Source: Peptococcaceae bacterium (lineage in GTDB: Bacteria; Bacillota; Desulfitobacteriia; Desulfitobacteriales; Desulfitobacteriaceae). Taken from it: a DNA stretch of 12,941 bases. The stretch lies in assembly GCA_031289815.1 (NCBI GenBank), contig JAITOS010000011.1:1-12941 (forward strand), in the 5' to 3' direction. A program made the position numbers and the translations under genes. Each line of letters starts with the position of its first letter. The stretch's first letter is position 1. The notes below the pieces were generated by a model, which saw only the letters and a list, made by a program, of their open reading frames with translations, did no database searches and was not told where the DNA came from. Shown one piece after another: positions 1 through 4,385 of this stretch.

Positions 1-106
1 TTACCGCCGTTTCCTGATCATAGCCCAGAGCGACTTCCGCAAAATTTTTCGCTCTGACCGCCGGATTTTGACAGGGCATCTCCTGCCGAGGCGTTTGCTC
101 TTTCAC
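1..106 (-). CDS. nfnB: NfnB/GltA-like NADPH-binding flavoprotein large subunit (N-terminal fragment)
   Basis: Only the first 35 codons are inside the window; the gene continues past the left edge. The start is GTG, which overlaps the TGA of the upstream nfnA-like gene in a GTGA arrangement, and it has a strong GGAGGG Shine-Dalgarno 8 bases upstream (115-120). The visible protein contains NFAEVALGYDQETAV, the typical beginning of the GltA/small-subunit glutamate synthase family, just ahead of its cysteine-rich cluster-binding segment. That family includes NfnB, the large subunit of NADH-dependent ferredoxin:NADP oxidoreductase, and the sulfide dehydrogenase large subunit. An NfnA-type gene directly upstream with overlapping reading frames favours NfnB over a true glutamate synthase subunit. 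Because the diagnostic FAD, NADPH and iron-sulfur motifs lie outside the window, family membership is fairly secure but the exact reaction is inference. Confidence 0.75.
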   Translation of the reverse strand, partial: MKEQTPRQEMPCQNPAVRAKNFAEVALGYDQETAV

Positions 107-954
107 GCGCGCCGCCCTCCTTTATCATGCTGATCGCACTGTAAACGGGCCTTGGCCCGATTCTCTTCGTCTTTAAAGTAGCTTAATCGCTGCATCGCTA
201 AGGTAAAATCCACCAAATGCCCGTCAAATTCCGGCCCGTCCACACAAGCAAATTTCGTTTCACCGCCCACGCTGATCCGGCAAGCGCCGCACATACCGGT
301 ACCGTCCACCATAATCGGATTCATGCTGACGATGGTCTTGATCCCCAGCGAACGGGTGTATTCGGCAACCGCTTTCATCATGATCATCGGCCCGATCACC
401 CAAATGACCTGGATCGTTTTTCCCTGATTCAAGATATGGGCCAAACCGTCCGTGACCAGGCCCTGAACGCCCGCGCTGCCGTCATTGGTCGCGATGACGA
501 GTTCGTTGCTCACGCTTCTCATCTCTTCTTCCAAAATCAAGAGTTCGGCGCTGCGCGAACCCAGCACGGAAATCACATGATTTCCGGCCTCTTTCAAAGC
601 CCTGGCGATCGGATAGATCGGCGCGATGCCCAACCCGCCGCCGACACAGGCCACCGTTCCGTATTTTTCAATTTCCGTCGGCGTTCCCAAGGGACCGACA
701 AAGTCTAACACTTCATCCCCCTCCCGCAATTGGTTGATCATCGTGGAGGAGTAACCCACCCCCTGAACGACGATCGTGACCGTCCCCCTGACGCGGTCAA
801 AATCCATGACCGTCAGCGGGATCCGTTCCCCTTGTTCATCATAGCGTATGATAACAAATTGACCCGGCTGTACTTTTTTTGCTACTTCCGCCGCCTCAAT
901 CTCAAAAAGCGCGATGGTTTCGGCCAGTTGTCTCTTTTTAATGATCTTGTACAA
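103..954 (-). CDS. nfnA: NfnA-like ferredoxin-NADP+ reductase FAD/[2Fe-2S] subunit
   Basis: This is a soluble flavin and iron-sulfur subunit of the PyrK / sulfide dehydrogenase beta / NfnA family (283 residues, usual length about 280). With an NfnB partner, NfnA takes part in electron bifurcation between NAD(H), NADP(H) and ferredoxin. Numbered from the TTG start, it shows a ferredoxin-reductase-type FAD site (RIPLTVMD, about 44-51), a Rossmann nucleotide-binding loop (GGGLGIAP, about 105-112) and a C-terminal cluster motif with D217, C222, C225 and C237. The first ligand position of the PyrK-type C-x4-C-x2-C pattern is Asp here. Start choice: an in-frame GTG at 984 lacks a well-spaced ribosome site, while TTG at 954 lies 8 bases after GGGAGG and gives the family-like N-terminus MYKIIKKRQLAE. 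The 3' end overlaps the next gene by 4 bases. Alternatives are PyrK or a sulfide dehydrogenase subunit; no pyrimidine gene is adjacent, which argues against PyrK. Confidence 0.85.
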   Translation of the reverse strand: MYKIIKKRQLAETIALFEIEAAEVAKKVQPGQFVIIRYDEQGERIPLTVMDFDRVRGTVTIVVQGVGYSSTMINQLREGDEVLDFVGPLGTPTEIEKYGTVACVGGGLGIAPIYPIARALKEAGNHVISVLGSRSAELLILEEEMRSVSNELVIATNDGSAGVQGLVTDGLAHILNQGKTIQVIWVIGPMIMMKAVAEYTRSLGIKTIVSMNPIMVDGTGMCGACRISVGGETKFACVDGPEFDGHLVDFTLAMQRLSYFKDEENRAKARLQCDQHDKGGRRA

Positions 955-962
955 TCCCTTTT

Positions 963-968
963 CCTCCC
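963..968 (-). promoter_or_regulatory. Ribosome binding site deciding the TTG start of nfnA
   Basis: GGGAGG on the minus strand lies 8 bases before TTG at 954-952. It falls inside the longer reading frame that begins with GTG at 984, so it only makes sense if translation starts at the TTG. The family-like N-terminus agrees. Confidence 0.7.
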
Positions 969-1017
969 TGAGAATATTTATCACCCTTGCTTGCGCTTGA
1001 TCCTCCCATCCATGCGT

Positions 1018-2130
1018 TCACTTCATTCTCTGCGTTGAAGACACATAGTAACCTTCCACCGAATCACGGGGCGGATGATTTTCGTCAGCGCAACCAACGA
1101 TCTGAATTTTCAGCCAATTATTCTCGACCTTCGCCCTGATCAGCAGATATTTCTCCATATCGTTTCTGAAACGAAAATCGAGCAATCCATAAGCGACCGT
1201 CGCGTCCTGGCCTCTGGGTACATAATCCACCGGCAAGGTGTGCGAATTTCTCTCTACAACTGGCAGATTGGCCTGCCGGACCGCCTGGTATAAGGTGCTT
1301 GAATCCTGGCATATGCCGCCGCCGTCAGAGAGCAAGAGACTCTGATCGATGAAGACAACCGCCTCCTTATAACCGGCTTCCGCCGTGCGTTCTCCCACGG
1401 TACGATTAAAGGAAAATTCTTCACCCGGCGCAACCAGGGTATTGTTCAGCGCCTGCGCCGCCACGCGCAGATTATTCGTCCTATTCGCATCATTCGGGTT
1501 GAAAAAGGTGACGTATTCGCCCAGCACATCCTTCAGCAAAGCCAATTGTTCCTCGGTCGGGTTCACCTCGATGACATTCACCGACAGGGAAACCGGTTGG
1601 TCGCTGTAACTCCGCGCTATTTTTTGCCACGCTTCTTCCACATCGAACGCATACCCCACTTCTTCCGCGATGATGAGCGCTTGCCCTTCGTGATCCACGA
1701 AGGAAGCGGCGGAGACCGGACGATCAATTTCTTTCTTGATCTGTTCCAGCTGCGGCACGATTTCTTCTCTTAACAATATATCCGCGAGGACTTTTTCTCC
1801 CCTGAATTTTTCTATAAAGGCGCCGAGCTTTTCCGGCAGGGAGGTTCCAGGCAAAACGTATTGCTTCCGGAGCCACGCTCTGGCTCTTTCGCTTGATTCC
1901 GCCGTCGATAAAGGATATAGCCGGCCTTGAACCTCTACTTCCGTTGGTATGTTTTTTCTTATTTCTTCCCAAGCGGCGGCCTGACTATACCCCTCCAGAT
2001 TCAGATTCCCCACGCGCAGTCTGTAAGGAGGATCGTCAGCCGCAAAGGAATACGCCATGGCTACGCCCAAGCCGACCGTAAATAATAATTGTACGACTAA
2101 AAACAAGACGAAAAAACACCGTTTCCGCAT
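1018..2130 (-). CDS. VanW family protein, membrane-anchored, with YoaR-like N-terminal domain
   Basis: This 370-residue protein has one hydrophobic N-terminal segment (about residues 5-29, after MRKR), either a signal peptide or a signal anchor, so the rest is probably outside the membrane. Residues about 75-190 fit the putative peptidoglycan-binding domain usually paired with VanW. Residues about 207-345 are the VanW domain: GEEFSFNRTVG, then the signature GGGICQDSSTLY at 270-281, then YVPRGQDATV. VanW is named from the vanB glycopeptide-resistance cluster, but most homologues are chromosomal, of unknown function and unrelated to vancomycin resistance; a cell-envelope role is inferred. The signature has Asp at 276 where Val is usual. 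No vanH/A/X-type ligase or peptidase genes are nearby. The start is ATG, 8 bases after the stop of the PRC-barrel gene, with AAAGGA overlapping that stop, so the two are probably translated together. Confidence 0.88.
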   Translation of the reverse strand: MRKRCFFVLFLVVQLLFTVGLGVAMAYSFAADDPPYRLRVGNLNLEGYSQAAAWEEIRKNIPTEVEVQGRLYPLSTAESSERARAWLRKQYVLPGTSLPEKLGAFIEKFRGEKVLADILLREEIVPQLEQIKKEIDRPVSAASFVDHEGQALIIAEEVGYAFDVEEAWQKIARSYSDQPVSLSVNVIEVNPTEEQLALLKDVLGEYVTFFNPNDANRTNNLRVAAQALNNTLVAPGEEFSFNRTVGERTAEAGYKEAVVFIDQSLLLSDGGGICQDSSTLYQAVRQANLPVVERNSHTLPVDYVPRGQDATVAYGLLDFRFRNDMEKYLLIRAKVENNWLKIQIVGCADENHPPRDSVEGYYVSSTQRMK

Positions 2131-2138
2131 GGCTTACA

Positions 2139-3098
2139 TTATCCTTTTTCCAGATAGGAAGTAATCTCCATCAACGTTGGCCGCGATTTTATTTTGCCGA
2201 TCGTATCGCTGGTGATCAATTGCCCCGCGGGCAACACGTCGCCATTATCCAGTTTGACGTCCTTCGTCACCTTTTTTCCCAGGAAAAACATCAATTGACG
2301 TTGTTCAAACAAATTAAAGCCGTCTTTCGTTTTATCTTCCGTTTCCGGCGCTTGAGCCGCCGGGGTTGAAGCCGCTGTCGGAGTGGGCGCCACCGGAGCT
2401 TGTACCGCCGGAGACGGCGTTGGCGTCGGAGCCGCCGGAGCTTGTACTGCCGGGGCCGGAGCTACCGGAGCTGCTGGAGCTGGCGTCGCCGGGGCCGAAG
2501 CTGCCGGGGCTGGCGTCACCGGGGCCGAAACCACCGGCGCTGGCGCTGGCTCCGGGGTCGCCAAGGCTGCCTTCTCCGGAACCGGCGGCGGATTCTTTGC
2601 CGGTTCCGCCGCCGATTTAACGGACGGCGCTCCCTGTCCCTCTTTTATAATCAACAGTTCTTTCCCATAGGTAACGACAGAGGCGGCGTCGATTTCTTTT
2701 TGTTCCTTCGCCACGGTCTCATAGTCGCACTTACTAATCTTTCCCGTTTCGTCATTAAAATAAACTTCCGTCACTTCACCGATAATCGTTCCTTTTACCG
2801 TCAGAACCTTCGACCCGATCACCTTCACATCCTTAGCCAGCAAATTGGCGGCTGACTCATTGTCAGCGATATCCCGGATCAGCTTGGCGTCAGCGATCGT
2901 AACCGCAAATTCTCCTAAGCCTTGAATGTCGTCAAACGCAACAATCTTAGCGCCATAATAATCCGATGGTTTATCCAACACCAAAAAGTCCAGCGAACCA
3001 CCAGCCGGGTTTAAGATTAATTCCTTGACGGCGCTTAATTGAGAGCCGTCGGCAATACTAATAAGTTTTAGTCCCAGAATGTCCTTTGTTGATTTCAC
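2139..3098 (-). CDS. Two-PRC-barrel protein with Ala/Pro-rich linker and small C-terminal domain
   Basis: The protein has 319 residues from the GTG start. Two PRC-barrel-like domains are visible: about residues 1-78 (KSTKDILGLKLISIADGS onward) and about 85-155 (KVIGSKVLTVKGTIIGEVTE onward, with the usual G-x-V pattern). They are followed by a low-complexity Ala/Pro linker at about 163-253 and a compact C-terminal segment (about 260-319) containing LGKKVTKDVKLDNGDVLPAG and ending in LMEITSYLEKG. There is no signal peptide or membrane segment, so it is probably cytoplasmic. PRC-barrels occur in RimM, the photosynthetic reaction centre H subunit and many uncharacterised proteins; they suggest a binding or scaffold role, and I infer no specific function. 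Start: the ATG at 3113 lies inside the sequence containing the GGGAGG ribosome site, so GTG at 3098, 7 bases after it, is preferred. The gene is followed closely by the VanW gene. Confidence 0.85.
   Translation of the reverse strand: MKSTKDILGLKLISIADGSQLSAVKELILNPAGGSLDFLVLDKPSDYYGAKIVAFDDIQGLGEFAVTIADAKLIRDIADNESAANLLAKDVKVIGSKVLTVKGTIIGEVTEVYFNDETGKISKCDYETVAKEQKEIDAASVVTYGKELLIIKEGQGAPSVKSAAEPAKNPPPVPEKAALATPEPAPAPVVSAPVTPAPAASAPATPAPAAPVAPAPAVQAPAAPTPTPSPAVQAPVAPTPTAASTPAAQAPETEDKTKDGFNLFEQRQLMFFLGKKVTKDVKLDNGDVLPAGQLITSDTIGKIKSRPTLMEITSYLEKG
2340..2612 (-). repeat. Imperfect repeats encoding the Ala/Pro-rich linker of the PRC-barrel protein
   Basis: About 90 codons are almost entirely Ala, Pro, Val, Thr and Ser, with recurring blocks such as TPAPAASAPATPAPAAP. 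Two 23-bp blocks at 2389-2411 and 2431-2453 differ at only two positions and are 42 bp apart, encoding PAVQAPVAP and PAVQAPAAP. This is an internal coding repeat, likely to vary in length between strains, and the encoded segment should be an extended flexible spacer. Confidence 0.8.
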
Positions 3099-3105
3099 GA
3101 AAAAA

Positions 3106-3111
3106 CCTCCC
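3106..3111 (-). promoter_or_regulatory. Ribosome binding site deciding the GTG start of the PRC-barrel gene
   Basis: GGGAGG lies 7 bases before GTG at 3098-3096. It overlaps the in-frame ATG at 3113, which therefore has no ribosome site of its own at sensible spacing. The shorter protein begins MKSTKDILGLKL, typical of PRC-barrel proteins. Confidence 0.75.
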
Positions 3112-3180
3112 ATTTTTTATTTTAAGCTTTGACCCTTTGTGTGCCAAAGGTTATGCCATTAGCCATTCTTCCCACAGCGC

Positions 3181-3966
3181 TCATTTGGAAAACAGCTTTT
3201 GTTGGAGCATCCACTCTCTAAAGCCCTCCTTCATATCCGGAGGCAGGATATCTTTATAGGCTGCACAATGCCGACTTAAACGCCTCACTAAGTCAGCGTT
3301 CTCAAGGCCGGTCGTCCCCATCTGATAGGCGTCGATGATCAAGTAGTAAGCAATATCCGGCGTTGGTTTTAACTCCAATGCCTCAGCGAATAGCGCCGCC
3401 GCTTCCTCCAGACGCCCGCTTGATTTAGCCGCAAAGCCCCGGTTTATAAGCTCATCGAGACTTTCTTCGGGCTGCTCTTCCCCTTCGGCTTCCGCCACAG
3501 GTTCTTCGGGCTGCTCTTCCTCTATAGCTGCCACCACGGGTTCCTCCGGCTGCTCTTCCACTTCGGCTACCGCTACGGGTTCTTCCGGCTTCTCTTCCTC
3601 TATAGCTGCCACCACGGGTTCCTCCGGCTTCTCTTCCTCTTCCGCCGCCGCGCTAATTTCTTCTCCTCTTACACGCTTCAGCCGCTTTCTCTTTCTTCTT
3701 CTCCTTCTTCTATCTTGCCTGCTTTCCGGCGCATATTGCCGGTAAAGTATAGTCCCCACAATGAACAAATAGACGACAATCAACAGAAACCAAAGAAAAA
3801 CGATATTTCTCGTCAAAAAAACCGGCAGGATCACAATCGCCAGACAGATCAATCCATCGAAAATAATCATACCCTTGACGGAAATCCCAAAGAGATGACC
3901 TTTATAGCATAAATAGCTTAGAAACAGCAAACTGCACAATATGACCGTGATTAAATAGATTTCCAT
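3181..3966 (-). CDS. Membrane protein of unknown function with acidic 13-residue repeats and TPR-like C-terminus
   Basis: I do not recognise this 261-residue protein as a named family. It opens with about three hydrophobic segments (residues 3-20, 33-50 and 55-75). A dense basic stretch at 82-100 (RQDRRRRRRKRKRLKRVR) should sit on the cytoplasmic side by the positive-inside rule. Next come four full copies and one partial copy of a 13-residue Glu/Pro repeat (about 111-168, unit like EEKPEEPVVAAIE). The C-terminal part (about 169-261) has a single TPR-like helix pair (LINRGFAAKSSGRLEEAAAL FAEALELKP in the order expected for a TPR) and ends in a basic tail. The layout suggests a membrane anchor with a charged flexible arm presenting a protein-binding domain; this is inference. 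The start ATG is preceded by AAGGA at 7 bases. It is the first gene after the long gap following polC and may head the left-hand cluster. Confidence 0.75.
   Translation of the reverse strand: MEIYLITVILCSLLFLSYLCYKGHLFGISVKGMIIFDGLICLAIVILPVFLTRNIVFLWFLLIVVYLFIVGTILYRQYAPESRQDRRRRRRKRKRLKRVRGEEISAAAEEEEKPEEPVVAAIEEEKPEEPVAVAEVEEQPEEPVVAAIEEEQPEEPVAEAEGEEQPEESLDELINRGFAAKSSGRLEEAAALFAEALELKPTPDIAYYLIIDAYQMGTTGLENADLVRRLSRHCAAYKDILPPDMKEGFREWMLQQKLFSK
3472..3640 (-). repeat. 39-bp tandem repeat within the membrane-protein gene
   Basis: There are four consecutive 39-bp units at 3472-3510, 3511-3549, 3550-3588 and 3589-3627, plus a partial fifth unit from 3628. Units 2 and 4 differ at one of 39 positions, while units 1 and 3 differ at about five, so the array looks like a duplicated 78-bp double unit. 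The repeat is in frame (13 codons), so gain or loss of units would keep the protein readable. Confidence 0.9.
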
Positions 3967-4090
3967 TCAGCTATCCTTATTTGCTAACGCTTTGTTATTT
4001 TTACCGGCGTCGTGCCGGATGCCCGACCCATTTTGGCGGCTATGTAAAATAAATCTCATCCTCACCATCGTACTTTTTAATGAAAATCTA

Positions 4091-4154
4091 ATATCTTTTC
4101 GACAAATATGATAGTTTTTCCTCCTTTAAGGCGTATAATCTTTCAACAAATATG
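4091..4154 (-). repeat. Pair of about 20-bp direct repeats flanking an orphan Shine-Dalgarno
   Basis: On the plus strand, 4091-4110 (ATATCTTTTCGACAAATATG) and 4135-4154 (ATAATCTTTCAACAAATATG) are near-identical apart from one substitution and a small insertion/deletion shift. The 24 bases between them include, on the minus strand, TTAAAGGAGG, a perfect ribosome-binding consensus. No ATG, GTG or TTG at useful spacing opens a meaningful reading frame after it. Confidence 0.6.
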
Positions 4155-4329
4155 CTAAATGATTTCTGCAACGATCCAGGGGCGTGCGTTAGGGTAAGCT
4201 GAGAGACTGGGCCGGGGAGCTTCAGGCTATTGATTTGCCTGTCAGAGATTTCGCTGTTAAAAGCGCATTGAATCATTGAACTGCCATTTGGCGAAGGCGG
4301 CGTCCGTGTTCTTGGTTTTGACTCGGGGG

Positions 4330-4350
4330 AATTATCACCTGGTGATAATT
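4330..4350. promoter_or_regulatory. Perfect 21-bp palindrome downstream of polC, possible operator or transcript-end hairpin
   Basis: AATTATCACC and GGTGATAATT are perfect inverted repeats separated by one base. The site lies 35 bases after the polC stop codon. As RNA it could form a stem of about nine base pairs with a three-base loop, but on the minus strand it is followed by CCCCCG, not a T-run, so it is not a standard intrinsic terminator. The near-zero spacer is typical of a binding site for a dimeric regulator or of an RNA-stabilising hairpin. Function is not established. Confidence 0.5.
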
Positions 4351-4385
4351 TCATCACGCGCCTGTCTTTGCCACCGCGACGACGC

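Larger units (their letters stand above)
4088..4357 (-). other. Doubtful 89-codon open frame or degenerate relic
   Basis: An open frame of 89 codons starts at ATG 4357 and ends at TAG 4088. Against it being a gene: there is no good ribosome site, its first codons lie in the 21-bp palindrome, and it uses codons such as AGA, TCA and CTA more freely than the neighbouring genes. In favour: it fills most of the gap and has a protein-like stretch (SDRQINSLKLPGPVSQLTLT). The peptide IFVER encoded in one direct repeat reappears as IFVEK in another frame in the second repeat, which would fit a decayed coding sequence. I do not recognise a family. Confidence 0.15.
3967..4385. other. Long intergenic stretch between polC and the membrane-protein gene
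   Basis: This 419-base region has no gene I can support. It contains a 21-bp perfect palindrome close to the polC stop, a pair of about 20-bp direct repeats, an isolated consensus Shine-Dalgarno, and a small G+C-rich inverted repeat (4004-4018) with no T-run after it. Base composition is locally more A+T-rich at 4070-4160 than in the flanking genes. A promoter for the left-hand cluster is expected here, but only weak -35/-10 pairs could be found, for example TTTAGC and TATACG with a 17-base spacer on the minus strand. Confidence 0.6.

Noticed and set aside
1018..2130. Vancomycin-resistance determinant
   Set aside because: VanW-family proteins are common in chromosomes without resistance, and no vanS/R/H/ligase/X-type genes are present.
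2383..2670. Plus-strand frame encoding a Gly/Ala-rich protein
   Set aside because: It is the mirror of the Ala/Pro linker repeats of the PRC-barrel gene; low complexity explains the open frame.
3134..3150. Inverted repeat CCTTTG/CAAAGG between the membrane-protein and PRC genes
   Set aside because: Six base pairs with a five-base loop and an A-rich, not T-rich, sequence after it on the minus strand; too weak to call a terminator.
4004..4018. G+C-rich inverted repeat CCGGC/GCCGG upstream of the membrane-protein gene
   Set aside because: Only five base pairs and no T-run in the direction of transcription; not enough for a terminator or riboswitch call.
3967..4068. 33-codon minus-strand frame ending directly at the ATG of the membrane-protein gene
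   Set aside because: The stop-start junction (TGAATG) looks like a coupled leader peptide, but there is no well-spaced ribosome site and no recognisable peptide feature, so chance is the simpler explanation.
4134..4139. Perfect TATAAT on the plus strand
   Set aside because: No acceptable -35 element 16-18 bases upstream and no plus-strand gene after it; it falls in an A+T-rich repeat.
4330..4350. Phage-repressor-type operator suggested by TATCACC/GGTGATA half sites
   Set aside because: The half sites resemble lambda-type operators, but the spacing differs and there are no phage genes in the window; the likeness is probably coincidental.
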